Assembly: GCF_033807715.1 (NCBI RefSeq)
Contig: NC_084587.1
Span: 20,073,017 to 20,137,016, forward strand
DNA from: Cololabis saira
Taxonomy: Eukaryota; Chordata; Actinopteri; Beloniformes; Belonidae
Direction: 5' to 3'
Length of the DNA: 64,000 bases
Numbering within the stretch: position 1 is the stretch's first letter; the number at the start of each line of letters is the position of its first letter. The notes below the pieces were generated by a model. That model saw nothing but the letters and a program-made list of their open reading frames with translations, was not told the origin of the DNA and did not search any database. Shown here piece by piece: positions 46,970 through 59,600 of this stretch. Position numbers and translations under genes: made by a program.

Positions 46970-48276
46970 AGCAGCACAACGTAACTTTGAGCTTTTCTGA
47001 GTTTGGCGGCATCTTTTGGACAAAAGCGGTATTGTTTTACCAGAAAGAACACTACGTTTCCCATGAGCACCAGCGCGTACTGCCGGAAAACTCCTGTCCC
47101 GTCGCTGCATTTGTTTTGATGAGAGGAGACGGGATGCTTTTCTGTTTCACCAAGTGAACAGACCATGGATGTAACAGACAGAACGCAAAAAAAAAGATGT
47201 TAAACTGCTGGAAAGGAACTGGAATTTACCACATACCTTAAACAAGGAAGCCAGGGAGCAGTATATGGAGAAAATAATGATTATTAACGGTCTGGATCCA
47301 TATGAAATCCCTTCTGAAGACCCATGTGTTTCAATAAATTTGTATAATAGTACAACATACAGTACTCGTTTTGTATCCTTCTTACTTCTCTTTTCTTTTT
47401 TTTGACTGCTATATTATGGTGAGGCTCCGAGGCGTGATTATTTTTGTTTTCCTCGTGAGATTATTTTTTTCCTCTGCAGCTACAAATAAGAGTTAATATT
47501 TTTTCCTCAACAAACTAGTTTTATCTGAAGATTGGGGTTAATTGCACCGCAGAGAGCTGGCCAGCAACTGCGTTTAGTTGGCGAAGTGGGGAATAAAACC
47601 CGTGTTTTAATCCGACCCGGTCTGTGTGAGTGTTTGTGGTTTAAGGCTGATTTATGGTTCTGCGTTAAATCGACGCAGAGCCTACGGCGTAGGTTACGCG
47701 GCGACACGCACCGTACGTTGAGTGTCGCCACATACCCTACGCCGTAGTTGTGCGTCGATTTAACGCAGAACCATAATTCAGGCTTTACTGTGTGGAAGCC
47801 GGTGTTTGGTCGTTACCGCCGCGATCCAAAGCGAGCCGACGACTCTTTCACTCTTTTACTTTGTTATGTCAGATACTCGGTCTCCGTGGTTCTGCCTCCG
47901 AGCAGGAAACCGTTGAAAAGTTAAACCATTAGGATCTTTTCCCCACGTCTGTTGTGTTGAGCTGCTGCAGCAGCAACGGGTTACCAGCTTCTGTGGAGCT
48001 CTGCGCTCCACGCCCCGCCCATTTTCGTCTCGACTGCGAATCGGGAAGGAGGGGGAAGTGACGTATGCCGTAAAGCAGTCAAAGTCGTAACGATTTGTAG
48101 TTTTTTAGTGTGGCAGGGTTCCTACCATGCTCCTCAAAGTTACATAGTGCCAGTGAAGGCGATACAGACTCCCTCAGACCATGACAGAGGTGTCATTAAA
48201 CCTGTTGGAAGTTGATGTACCATCACAATGACTCTGGAAATATGATATTAAGGTGGAAAAGTTACGTAGTGTCGCT
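46970..48276 (+). mobile_element. TTAA-flanked DNA transposon copy B (both termini present), carries a nested MITE
   Basis: TTAA occurs at 46966-46969 and 48277-48280. The termini are AGCAGCACAACGTAACTTT and, inverted, AGCGACACTACGTAACTTT. Except for the nested MITE (47644-47784) and some indels, it matches copy A (27036-28253) in the opposite orientation over its full length. The exon-like segment (INGLDPYEIP at about 47282-47311) lies near its left end. The TTAA duplication places it with Kolobok or piggyBac; no transposase is encoded. Confidence 0.88.
47644..47784. mobile_element. Palindromic MITE (copy 2 of 3), TSD TTA, nested in TTAA element
   Basis: Exact TTA on both sides (47641-47643 and 47785-47787). 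A terminal inverted repeat of about 34 bp starts AGGCTGATTTATGGTTCTGC and its right arm reads AGCCTGAATTATGGTTCTGC in reverse complement. The core again has CTACGGCGTAGG palindromic motifs. It is absent from the homologous position in copy A, giving an empty-site comparison. Confidence 0.9.
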
Positions 48277-48936
48277 TTAAATGCACAATACTCAGTACAT
48301 ATTACATTGATTAAATACCAGCAATGACAGTTTTATGGTACTGGGAGTACCCATTTTAGGAATATAAAGTGCGTCTTGCCTTGCACATAGCCCTAATACT
48401 TAAAAAGTCAATGAAGATATAAAAAAATAGCGAAAATATTAGTGGAGGAAGAGGGAGTTGTAGTAATGATAATAGAGCAGTGATGTTTATGTGTGTACTC
48501 AGTAAAAGTTGCAGATGGTACCCCAACAATTAGCTGACATTAAACAAATATACATGTTTTAGGCACGGTTGTGGCAACAGTGTTGTTCTTCCAATAGCCA
48601 AGCTTTAAGATGTTTGGTAAAAGAGGACAGATTCGGGAGTTCACGTATTGTGTTTGGTATTGAATTCCAGGTGTGGGAAGCACAAACAGAAAAAGTGGCT
48701 TGGCTAAAGGCACTCTTTCTAAAAGGAACTACACAGTCTTTGCTGTCAGGTTTACACTTGCGCTGTAGCTACGGCGCAGCTTTGACGTAGAAGTATTAAT
48801 GCGCTTTACAGATGTGTTGGTGATGGATCTTTGACTAGTCTTTTAGTTGTTCACACATAAAGACTGGGTGACGATGACAGTTTGACCCGAACCAGCCTAC
48901 AACGTCGGCAACGGGTACATCAGGCTTTAAATACCG

Positions 48937-49010
48937 TTGTGAAATGACTTTTTCTTCCCACGCAGTGAATGGGTTGGTTCACTGTGTGGGAAGAAAAAGC
49001 CATTTCACAA
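48937..49010. repeat. 33-bp inverted repeat with 8-base loop (long hairpin)
   Basis: The left arm 48937-48969 and right arm 48978-49010 are complementary with only two mismatches around the loop TGGGTTGG. The stem includes TTTTTCTTCCCAC and CAGTGAA. No target duplication or longer terminal repeat is seen beside it. It could be a minimal MITE remnant or a transcribed hairpin in the GSTCD intron. Confidence 0.85.
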
Positions 49011-49965
49011 AGTGTTTGAAAAAGTACGGCGGACGTTTGAGATATGTTTTAAAACCATGTTAATTTATGAAATTGTAAAGTGACAAAACAGCTGCGGTGA
49101 ACAGCTGCCACATTGGTGTCGGTGTGAAAACCCCGGTTTTCTTTTTGTGCCGAAGCCCCCTGCACCCCTCCGTACAGCTCTTCATTATGCTGAGGACTCT
49201 CATCACCTTGATGGCTCTCCAGCTTATCAAAGCGTCCCTCGGAACCCGCGCAGTCTCCCAAATGCCTCGTCACTCTGAAGCTTTTTCATGTGCACCTAAC
49301 ACCACCTGTCACGCCGTACTTTCTGCTCTCTGTCATTTTACTGCTCTTTCATGAACACTTTTTTCTTACCACCATTTCTTTAAGCCTGCTAGTCAGACTG
49401 TGACTGCCGAGACAGCGCGAGAGCCCAAATCTCACATTCAGCGTGACTGCAACCTGCTGCCAAACTGTAAAATTGCATAAAGAGGCTGAAAGTCTGTGTT
49501 TAAAAAAGAAGACCTTATGGAGAGGTGAGATAATCCGCGAGGAGCTGATGAATAAGTGGCTCCCGTAGAGTTCTGATACACATGAAAGCTGAGAATAAAC
49601 AGGGAGAAGCCAAATTAACATAACCTGAATGTCAAAACAGCCCAGTGGCACAGCAAAGGATGCAGCTAAATTAGAGCCTGACTGATGCGTTGCGTTCCTC
49701 GTATTAGTTCAAATTTGTGAGCAGAAGCGGCGTGAACAGATAACAGATAAAACAAAGAAGCAGGCTTGACATTTGACTTCATCTGCCTCCCAAATACTGG
49801 GCAGCAGATCAAACACCGGTCTGAACTGCGACTGTGATTTTTACTCTCATCAAATCATTCACTGACACCTCTGTGCTTTCATTATTTAAAATCTGAATTG
49901 TTTCGGAATTTAAATCAGAATTATAGATGAACAGTGATGGTATTTCTGTGTTGGTCTCATTGCAG

Positions 49966-50156
49966 GTAAGCAGTGTATGGGCTTGGTGGACTTGGATCGC
50001 TCGTGGGCAGCAGAGACTCACGGGTACTCGGTGCAGGTGATTACTATGGAGCCGGAGAGCTGCTCACCAAAGAACAACATGCTGGTGGGAAGGCCACCGC
50101 AGAGGAGCGGACGGGAAGTCATCGCCGGCCAGCTGGAAGGAGCCACGCATAATTAG
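49966..50156 (+). CDS. GSTCD: GSTCD, last coding exon and stop
   Basis: The acceptor is CTCATTGCAG. The exon completes a split Gly codon and encodes KQCMGLVDLDRSWAAETHGY, then SVQVITMEPESCSPKNNMLV and GRPP, ending at TAG 50154-50156. The DLDR..A....YSV.....ESCSPKNN block is the conserved C-terminus of GSTCD. Compared with the human protein as I recall it, which ends about two residues after the MxVG block, this one runs on for about 18 extra residues (QRSGREVIAGQLEGATHN). No canonical AATAAA is found in the first few hundred bases after the stop, so the 3' UTR end is not set. Confidence 0.94.
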
Positions 50157-53100
50157 GACTCGGAGCGCTGGTGGACATCAGAGCGTCTTCATAACAGCCA
50201 GGGCTGGCAAAAATCTCTAACGCCTGTGGCCCCTAGCGGAATAATGATCATTTGTTTATGCAACATCAACGTTTTATTTATATTTTACAGGCCGGGTGTT
50301 GGAAAAATTGCCTCAGAAAACGGAAAAAGAAATGTTTACTGAATCTGTAAAAATAAGAGCCAGCTAAAAAAAATATCTTTCAGTTTAAGCTTAAAGTGAA
50401 CGCCGCATGTTCATTTTCAGCTCGTTTTGGCTCGTGTTAAGTACTTGTAAATCACGCACCCATCGCCGTTCCACCTTGCAATTACTTTGGAACGTCAAAG
50501 AAGAAATATTATGACTAACGCCACACCTCACAACGAGATTATGCTGTTTTAAGTGTTTTTAATTGGTTGAATTATGGCATCTTGTAGGGATTAGGGGTTG
50601 GGCCGGCGGGGAACCAAATGCAGCGCTCCAAACCAAATTACAATAAGCAAAAAAGTTTGGAGAGATCACACAAGTCCAGAAATCCAGCCGTACATGTTTG
50701 AGTCCGAACCAGATCCGGACTATGAAAATTGTCCAGCGTATGAAACCACAACAAAGACAATCCACAGTCCCTGTTTGGGACAGCTGTACAACTAAAGCTA
50801 TGCAGCTGTAGATGGAAAATATACACAGTCTTCATAGCGGTTGAGGTTAGGTTGCTTTTATATAGGAAGATGTCCAAGTTGTAGTTGATTGATATATGGT
50901 TTCTACGTATCCACCACACACGTAGCCTGCCCATGATGTTTATAGTAGTCCGTTGTTATTTCTGTCGCTCTGTAATTCCGCCACCAAACTCTAGGTGGCA
51001 GCGTGAGTTCTGTTCTGCAGCGGCGGAGCTTGCAGTGCTGACCTTCCTTTTGTCTACATCCTTTTATTATGTAGCTCAGACATGACAAAAAAGCTTTTTC
51101 CAGGAAAAAGGAGGATGGGAGACAAAAGAGAGCTGCACAGCATTTCTTAGAACTAATCAAATATTCATTTGAATCAAACTGAAACTGATATTTAAACATG
51201 AAAAACCTCCTTTGTGCTGCTTTACAAGCAGACGACACTGTTGCCTTTCTCAGAAACCCACAAACAAGCTGTTGCTTTATTTAGCAAATGTCGTCAATTA
51301 CTTACCCTTTGTTGTAGTAAAAGCTCAATCTCTCCACCGACTGCGGCGTTGTGCTCGTGTTTTTATTCACACCGTGGGATTGAGCTGTCGGCAGCCACCA
51401 AACAGTTAATTAACCACACCACACGTACACTTTGTCAGATGCGGTTTGTCTCTGAAAACACTGGGCAGTTGACTCCGATTAACAGAAGAGGTTTGGAACT
51501 AAAACCTCATGTGCAGCTCTAGATGAGATGGAGATTCACCTCCGTCTCATCTCACCTCCTTGCCCCGCGGGTTTTAATGAGACACACGAGGACAGCATAT
51601 ACTGCACAGAGGGAAAATGGATTTAAACTCCCATCATATCAGATCAAATAGAAAGTTTTTCATGTTCCTACAGAGAACCTGATTATTTTTCATAAAGGGC
51701 AACGCGGGTAGGGTGTGCATCCTATAATATGTTCAGTGGCAATGAATATTTTATGAATCTGGCAGAAAGGTCAGTGTGCCTGATTAGATGCGTGGTGTTC
51801 AGAGCCTCGTCGTTGAAAATCTCACAATACTCCTGCTTTTTCAGCCCCCCGTGCACCATCGACTCGCGTTGTCCCTAGAGATTTCCGTCTCGCAGATGAA
51901 GCCGGTCATCTGGTTTTCTCGAAAGTCCCGTGCTGTCACCTCTGATAGTGTGTGGTGGCTGCTTGAAAAATCCGGCGAGGCAGCCAGAGAGCCGTGTTTG
52001 CCCGCTTTCTCCGGGAGGATAGACGAGACGGGGTCAGCCTTTTCCTGCATCCGACTCATCTGAATTCAGTCGGTGGAGTCAATCTCTCCTGAGGGGAACG
52101 GCCACAGATATAGGAGGACGTTCTGGCTCTGCACGACTTCACACGACTGACATGTAGACGGTGACAACGGAGGAGAACGAGAGACCAGGTGGCGTTAGTT
52201 AAAGCTCGAATGAGAAAAAAGTGAATATTAAGATGTGAAACAGGGTGATTTTACCAGAACACACGGGAGGCCGTAGGTAACTACAGCAGAGGTGTAGTTT
52301 TTATCTCTCCTTTCATAAGGATTCGCCTCATTAGGCCTCTATACAGGACACATGCTGAAGACATCTTTAACTTTTTAACTTACAGTACTAGTTGTCTTTG
52401 ATGGAACCATTGATGGACTAGAAAGTTCAACGTGAAACAAACTGCTTTAGTTTGAAGTTTCCTCAACAAAGGTCCTTCATGTCATCACTCTTTGCATCAC
52501 TTGTGGATGTTTTTAAATGTATTAAATATAACACCTGGCACCAGTTGTTTCACAGAAAACAGGGTACAGAAATAAAGCTGCACCTGTGATGTTTTATTAA
52601 CTTTAGTTATGACCTTTGCTTTGAATTAAGATCTTTTTTGTGTTTCTGCAAATGGTTTTATTTTTATTTTTTGTATGATTTTTTTTTTTTCCCGTGTTGC
52701 TGTAATTGTGGGAAAACACTTCATTTTTCCACGTCTGGAGTCCCTCCCACTTGGTATGAATTTTCCTGCATGATCTTGTTTATGTTGCCGTGGTTACCGC
52801 AGCATTCACACACAAACTACACCTCCATGTGAAACAGACAAGGGGCCTTTGTGCTGCCCTTCATTATTGGTTCATCGTGTATGCTCTTTTATATCTGACT
52901 TCTAGTTCCACTGGTAAAATATGCATTTATTTGACTTCCGAAATGTTTGAATAAACAACACCGAGCATCTCTCTTGGAATCCTGACTGCTGAAAGTTTTT
53001 GTGCTCGTATTTTATTTTAGTTTCCCTGCGGTACTGCCGGTTCCAGATGCCGTTATCCTGCACATCCTGATAATGTTCCAGTCTTTTCGCTCACGCTCCT

Positions 53101-54530
53101 CATCCTACGTGTCTCATTGTTACCTGTATTGTAAATGCTGCTTTTTCTCAATTTTATCAGCTTTACCAGGAGCGTGTCCCAATTTTAAGGCTCTTGTGCA
53201 GCGTCTCTTTTCACGTAAAACCGCCCGCAGCAGGGCACTGGGTGCTTCACAAAAACTAAGAAAAAAAGATGCCCAGTGTTTTGTGAGCCAATTCCCAATG
53301 CTGAATGTATTTCTGATTTTGCCCACTGCCCACACTCCTGGTCCCTCATGATTATATACAGTTTATATAAAACATGGAATAACCCCAGGCTGTCACCAAG
53401 CCTGTTCTGAAATAATTTTTATATTTTATCTGTATTTATTTAGTTAGTTAGTTCATGAATTGGATGCAAGAAACAAAAAAATGGGCGGCGTTTTGTCTTT
53501 GTCTCAAATTCATTAGCGATTTCCCAGAAAATGCCTTGGAAAATGGACACTGATTGTAAATAACAGCCTGTGGATGCAGTCTTGGTTCGGTACCAGTCCC
53601 ATCTGAATCTCTTTGGTTGGGTAATTTAAGGGCCCTCCTGTCATTACAGAGCAGGTTTAATCCCATAAAGCTTGAAATGTGACCATAAACCCAGCACACA
53701 GTGATGGTACCAAAGGTCTGGACCGACCCCTTTGTTAGTTGTACATGTTTCAAAACTTAAACTGCTATCAGACATGTCTTTGACGGCCAATTGCGGTAGA
53801 AGTGATTATGAGTTTGTGTTTTATTTTATTTTTCTTGGCACATAGAAAATATTTCAGGTTTTCTGAAGAGTACAAGCATTAGGGAGATGGAAAAGGCAGT
53901 CGGGAATTTGCAGTTGAACAGGGAAAAGAAGTGAAAAATAAAGACATTTAAAAATGTCTTGACACAGTGATGAACTGATAAATGAAACCTTAACTAATCC
54001 TGTATCATTTATGCCTCAGATCCTTTCTCTATGATGACGTTCCAGTTTAAGTCAGAAAATGAACGTTTCCAAACATCCGACTGGTTTCCAGCATTAGCCA
54101 TTACTAGCTATGCTACTTCATAAAGATGTTGTACGGCAGTCAGCCCTTACTAGTGTGTAGCAACACGTCCACTCATAAAAAACAACATCAACAAAACTGT
54201 TATTGTGTGTAGGCTATGCCTGATTTAACATGAAGAGCATGAGACAGAACTGTTGTAAAGAGTGAAACTGTTTACTTTGTTGACGCAAGTAACCGCCATG
54301 TTGGATCCTGATATTGGAGATGAGAGGTTTCTCTGACTTCCCCAGATTCCACTTTCCGAATGTGAAATGGATATTTTAATACTTTGAGTTAGAAAATGAT
54401 GAATCCTTGGTATCCTTTACAATTATCTCAGTTTTTCCTCCAATCCAGTTGCACTTGGTGGTACTGAGGAATATTAAACAATCATGGGATATGATTGATT
54501 GTCTAATAATGAACAAACCACATTTCTTGA
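50157..54530. other. GSTCD 3' UTR and intergenic sequence toward NPNT
   Basis: The first part must be GSTCD 3' UTR. AATAAA-like signals occur at 52570 and 52970, but the distance makes them uncertain. 50950-51080 holds the dispersed repeat also seen at 46135-46275. The rest is unassigned; the short frames show no known domains. Confidence 0.5.
50598..50795 (+). pseudogene. Possible transposon-derived ORF fragment (EIQPYMFESEPD)
   Basis: The open frame contains SPEIQPYMFESEPDPDYENC, which resembles the 'IQPY.FEPE' start of fish proteins linked to Harbinger/ISL2EU-type elements with a P2X7-C-like zinc domain. No downstream domain is present. Weak call from a short motif. Confidence 0.3.
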
Positions 54531-54678
54531 TCACTTGATGTCAAGCATCTGCGCCTCCACAGACTTCTTAGCAAAAGCCCCTGTACAAACTCTCAAACCC
54601 ATCTTTTTTTCTCTTAAAAAAAAAAAAAACTCAACAAATTCCTCTGAGTTTGTTGGGTAGTTTTCATCCAGTACAGTA

Positions 54679-54706
54679 CATCCAGTACAGACAACTGTAC
54701 TGGATG
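54679..54706. repeat. Perfect 12-bp inverted repeat (CATCCAGTACAG), 4-base spacer
   Basis: CATCCAGTACAG (54679-54690), ACAA, CTGTACTGGATG (54695-54706). It directly precedes the tandem duplication at 54711. Confidence 0.85.
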
Positions 54707-54710
54707 CACC

Positions 54711-54992
54711 TCCGGACAGAAGCAAGGCTGCCCAGAATTTTTCAGGAGTCAAACAGGACTTGAACCCTGAACCTTTAAATTCAGATTTTTCCCTACTGTT
54801 AAAGAAAATAAACCACATCAAGGATATGTTGTTTACAGTCCATTTTCAACAAATTCCGGACAGAAGCCAGGCTGCCCAGACTTTTTCAAGAGTGAAACAG
54901 GAATTTTCTGAACCTTTAAATTCAGATTTTCTCCACTATTTAAGAAAACGACATCAAGGATACGTTGTTTACAGTGCATGTTCAACAAATTC
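54711..54992. repeat. Two-copy tandem duplication, 144-bp period
   Basis: Unit 1 (54711-54854) and unit 2 (54855-54992) share the order TCCGGACAGAAGC, AGGCTGCCCAGA, 'gaacctttaaattcagattt', 'catcaaggata', 'gttgtttacagt' and 'ttcaacaaatt'. They differ by small indels. A third start (CAACAAATTCGTCTGG) follows. No coding pattern. Confidence 0.85.
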
Positions 54993-55203
54993 GTCTGGGA
55001 ATGCGTGGAAATGCAAACCAGCATATAAAGGAATCTAATGTGACGCTGGAAAATACTTAAATAACATGACTCGTCACATGAGTTTTTATTCATGGCTTGA
55101 CACGGGTTCAAATAAAAGCCTTTTTTCTGTTTACTGAACGGCTTCTCAAACTTTGTCACATGGCTCATTGTTGTGTTTTTGCTGCCGGCGGCGCGCCGGC
55201 TCA

Positions 55204-55304
55204 AGGCGGATTTATGGTCCCGCTTTTACCCCAACGCACAGGCTACGGCGTAACCCTACGGCGTAGGCTCTGCGTCGATTTAACGCGGAACCATAAATCA
55301 GACT
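55204..55304. mobile_element. Palindromic MITE (copy 3 of 3), TSD TCA
   Basis: TCA flanks both ends (55201-55203 and 55305-55307). Termini AGGCGGATTTATGGTCCCGC and, inverted, AGTCTGATTTATGGTTCCGC; the core carries CTACGGCGTA twice in inverted arrangement. It is shorter than copies 1 and 2 because part of the central palindrome is missing. Confidence 0.8.
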
Positions 55305-55387
55305 TCAGCCTCCACCTGGGTGGCCGCTGCACCCGCGCGCCTCTGCAGGCCACGCAGTTAACCAAGACACCTCCAAGCCTGTTCCTG

Positions 55388-55999
55388 CACTGCAAAAACT
55401 CACAATCTTACCAGGAATATTTGTTTTATTTCTAGTTAAAATGTCTCTCTTTTTTTTTTAGTCAAAAAATCTCATTACACTTAAAACAAGAGTCAATACC
55501 AGAAAAATTACTTATTTGACAATTTTCACCTGTTTCAAGTAAATTTTCACTTGAAATAAGTAGAAAAATCTGCCAGTGGGACAAGATTTATCTTCTCATT
55601 ACAAGCAAAAAAAATATTGTTCCACTAGATTGTTTTACTTAATTTAAGTGAAAATCTACTTGAAACAGGTGAAAATTGTTGTTTTTTCCATTGATATGTC
55701 TTGTTTTAAGTGTAATGAGATTTTTTTTGACTAAAAATTAGACATTTTAACTAGAAATAAGAAAAATATTATGCCAGTGGGACAAGATGTATCTTCTCAT
55801 ACAAGCAAAAAAATCTCCACTGGCAGATTTTTCTACTTATTTTAAGTGAAAATCTACTTGAAACAGGTGAAAATTGTTGTTTTTTTTCAGTGATAAGTCT
55901 TGTTTTAAGTGTAATGAGATTTTTTTTGACTAAAAATGAAACATTTTAACTAGAAATAAGACAAATAATCTTATTAAGATTTTGAGTTTTTGCATTGTG
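55388..55999. mobile_element. Palindromic repeat element with CACTGCAAAAACTCA ends, about 612 bp
   Basis: The left end CACTGCAAAAACTCACAATC and right end in reverse complement CACAATGCAAAAACTCAAAA are inverted repeats. Inside, blocks such as CTTGAAACAGGTGAAAATTG, AAGTAGAAAAATCTGCCAGT and TTAAGTGTAATGAGATTTTT recur two or three times in both orientations. This layout is known to me from a widespread fish DNA element. No target duplication was found. It ends about 550 bp before the NPNT start codon. Confidence 0.75.
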
Positions 56000-56549
<550 letters not shown>

Positions 56550-56620
56550 ATGGAATTGTGGATAAAGTTGATGTTGTTGTACATCTGCTGCTGTGGCGCA
56601 AACGCAGACTTCGACGGCAG
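56550..56620 (+). CDS. NPNT: NPNT (nephronectin), first coding exon
   Basis: Nephronectin is a secreted extracellular-matrix protein with EGF-like repeats and a MAM domain that binds integrin alpha8beta1, best known from kidney development. The exon encodes MELWIKLMLLYICCCGANAD and FDG plus two bases, before the donor GTAGAG. Residues 1-19 form a signal peptide (hydrophobic core LMLLYICCC, small residues GANA before the likely cleavage site). The mature start (A/E)-(D/E)FDGR matches the start of mature nephronectin as I recall it. The start context is good (A at -3, G at +4). Its place directly downstream of GSTCD on the same strand supports the call. The next exon was not found in the remaining 7.4 kb, consistent with a long first intron. 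Confidence 0.85.
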
Positions 56621-59600
56621 GTAGAGACACATTTTTTTTTTATGCTACACTTACTGTAGTGCTTTTGTTGAATGAAGTGAACCTTGCATTCTGATGGTTT
56701 AATTATGTCTTTTCTTCCTGAAAATTCTGCGCCTCAAGTGGTTCCAAACTGAAACGTGATTTTGTGAGATCTCCAATCTGCAACTAGTGTGAAAAATGAA
56801 GGAGATGAAATGTTCCGTGGGAAGCCTGATTGGCATCTTTTTCATCCCCACTGTGTTTTGGTGAAAACACACCATGCCGAGCGCATCCGGGCGAGTTGTT
56901 TGTGCGCCTCGCTGGAGGCTTTCTTGCTTTCGTGCAGCAGTAAGGAGTCGGTGTTTACATGTGCGAGAGCGGCTCTTGTCTCGTGCAGATGTCAGGTTGA
57001 TTGTGAAGCGAGGTGACAGCATATCGTCCCGTGGTTCGTGTTCAAACACGAATCCCGTGAAGTGAAGTGTGCGCAGACGTGCCAGATCCCCCAAGAATGT
57101 ATCTCTGAGATTTCAATCTATAGGTGCACCGGAGTCGGACCTGGTGGCGGAATATTGTCTTTTTACATGATCTTATAACTGTGTATGATACAATTAAGTA
57201 TTTTTTTTTGCAGATTTATGTATCTGCTTTTCCACTATTTTTGATGTAAATGAGTAAAAACATGGCCTTTAATTCTGGTAAGAAAGTTATTTCTCAGCTG
57301 GATGACTTTTGCTGCATATTTATTATATCTGTGGCACATTGAGATGGATTCATATATCTGAAAAGGGGTGGGGGGGCGCTGGACTGAAATCTGTTCAAAT
57401 TGTGGGAAAGTTAAACAAACAAAGTCGTTCTGCCAAATTTCCCTCATTTCCCTCATTTCCCACAGAAAACGCAGCCAAGTAAGCTACTTTCTTTTCCCTC
57501 CTGTTTCCCCCGTCGAAACTAATCCGAGCTGCAAAAGCACAATCCTCCCCCATGTTGAACGTTTTACAAAAGAGTAAGCAACTCTGAAGATTATTGGAGG
57601 TAATTCATATTGAAATAAGGAGCATGTAATCCAGAGAGCCCTCGGGGGCACCGTGCCATTCCACCTGCTAATAGATTTTGACATCAGGAGGTGTATATCC
57701 TTTCTCCTTCTCCCCCTCCCCACTCCTCTGCTCTTTCAGCTCAGTTTCTTCTGTGATCAAACATTTTCAAGTAGAAGCAATTTGCTGATCAAAGGTTGCA
57801 GCCAGGAGGAGAAAGTAAGCCTCTGCAAGAAAGAATAAAGAAACCATGAGGATAATGCAGAAAACTAGATTAACACTTGCCTGAGCATTCCTGTTTATCA
57901 TTATTGTTTTTTTTAAAACAATGTTTCTTTTTCTTAATCATTATGGTCTATGTCAGGCTGCAGAGCTCTGACTTTATTTCATGCATCGCCTTTGTAAAAT
58001 AACCATTTATTTCACCTTGCAGCAGCATATTGTGCATTATTAACATTCCTGCTGATGGAGAGGCTTGTCACCACGGCCATAATTTGCCAATTTTTATGGG
58101 TATAAACTTGCTCGGGCTTGAGTCTCCGCTTCAGTATTAATTCATTGAGAAAAATCCCCTCAGACTGAGTGCAAGCAGAAAGAAATGATCCCCTAGTCCT
58201 GCTCACTTATTGCCTTTTTAGAGAGGGTTCTTAACAGGTTTATCCGTATGGGGCTGAAGGGTCCTTCACGGGCATCACTGAGGAGATCATTTCTGGAATA
58301 GAAGCTCATAATATGCTTACCTGTAGTAGTGTTTCTAAAAAAACCCAACATAGAACTGCTCTTATTGGCACTTTGTAATCCAGGCAAGGACTCGAGAACA
58401 GTGAGTTTCATGTCACGGAGTGTCAACGGCTTGAAAGTGAAAGGTAGGGCATGCAGGAGAAGATATTCTTCACCCGTGATGTCATTAAGATGTAAGGTCT
58501 AACATAGCCAAGCGCCACATACCAGACCTCCTCAGTCATAATCCACAGCCTGTGTAATAGTGCCAGGTTATGTTGGGATTGTTATGTCAGAACCAAATTT
58601 GGGCTTAAAGGCAAAAAGCAGATGCTTATGCAAGTAGCCCAGCAGACAGCGTGAAGTATCCCGACACATTTAGTCTGTTAGAGGATGAAGATCTTCAAAA
58701 GCTGCTGTTATTCACAGTGTCTTGGTGGCTGCATGGACAAGTGTTTGTGTGTTTTTAACGGACCTGAAGAAAACCGGATAGTTACTGAAAGAGTGCATCC
58801 AAAGCTTCAAAAGCAGCTGAGGGATGGTTTTGGATTGAAACATAACCTCGCTCTCTACAATGAGAGCGACCACAAAATGCAGGGCTTTGAAATCAAATAT
58901 CACACGTGCATAGAAGATCATGTGCAAAATGGATTATGGAGTTGATAAAAAGAAAAGGTGAGATGGTGAGCCACAACAATTTCCACTACAGGACTAATGT
59001 TGCGGTGGGATTGTGGTTTAGATCAGAGTATGAATACGCTTTGAGAGGAAGGAAGGAATTGTGAGAGGTAGACCTCTACATTTCCAGCCTCGAGGAAATC
59101 GAGTTTCTCAGTTATAATGAGGCACTTTTTCCATCAGCTTTAATTCAGGTGCCAAAGAACTGACACAAAGGCTATGTTTGAAACCACCTCCCAAACCATG
59201 TATGAAAAAGTCTCTGTCTACTTTTCCACAGTAGGGCAGAGCGGCGCTTACCTGTCACAGTCTTTGTTTCTGTGGAAGCAAAATTACGGAACAAAATCAT
59301 GGTGTCGTCTTCAAAATGACTGCCAGCGCGCTGAGCAGAAACACTCCAGCTGATGACATCTTAATCACTTGTGGGAGATATTTATTGATTCAACGGTCCA
59401 CGAGGTAATGCATTAACTTCCCTGATTCAAGTTTTAGTTCCCACACTGATCCGTCATCCTCTTCGGGTTCAGCACCGTTCCAAAGGCACTGTTAAAGTGT
59501 TTGTAATTTTGAATGCAGTTAAGCTCCTGCTGGCCCCATTCTGAAACACTGCTGGTGCCATAATGAGCTTGCCACCAAACGATAGATCCGTTTTAAAAGA

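Larger units (their letters stand above)
46498..48760. mobile_element. Dispersed LINE-like repeat interrupted by TTAA element copy B
   Basis: The left part (46498-46965, 'gtgtttattttatttataac', 'agggacaatacatattaatg', 'ccaacggctaattttcatct') and right part (48281-48760, ending 'aaaggaactacacagtcttt') belong to a recurrent teleost repeat in antisense orientation, as I recall it. They are separated only by the TTAA-flanked element, so this is the host of that insertion. LINE class is tentative. Confidence 0.5.

Noticed and set aside
58685..58945. 86-codon open frame in NPNT intron 1
   Set aside because: No family motif, a competing frame on the other strand, no splice consensus in phase, and no resemblance to NPNT exon 2.
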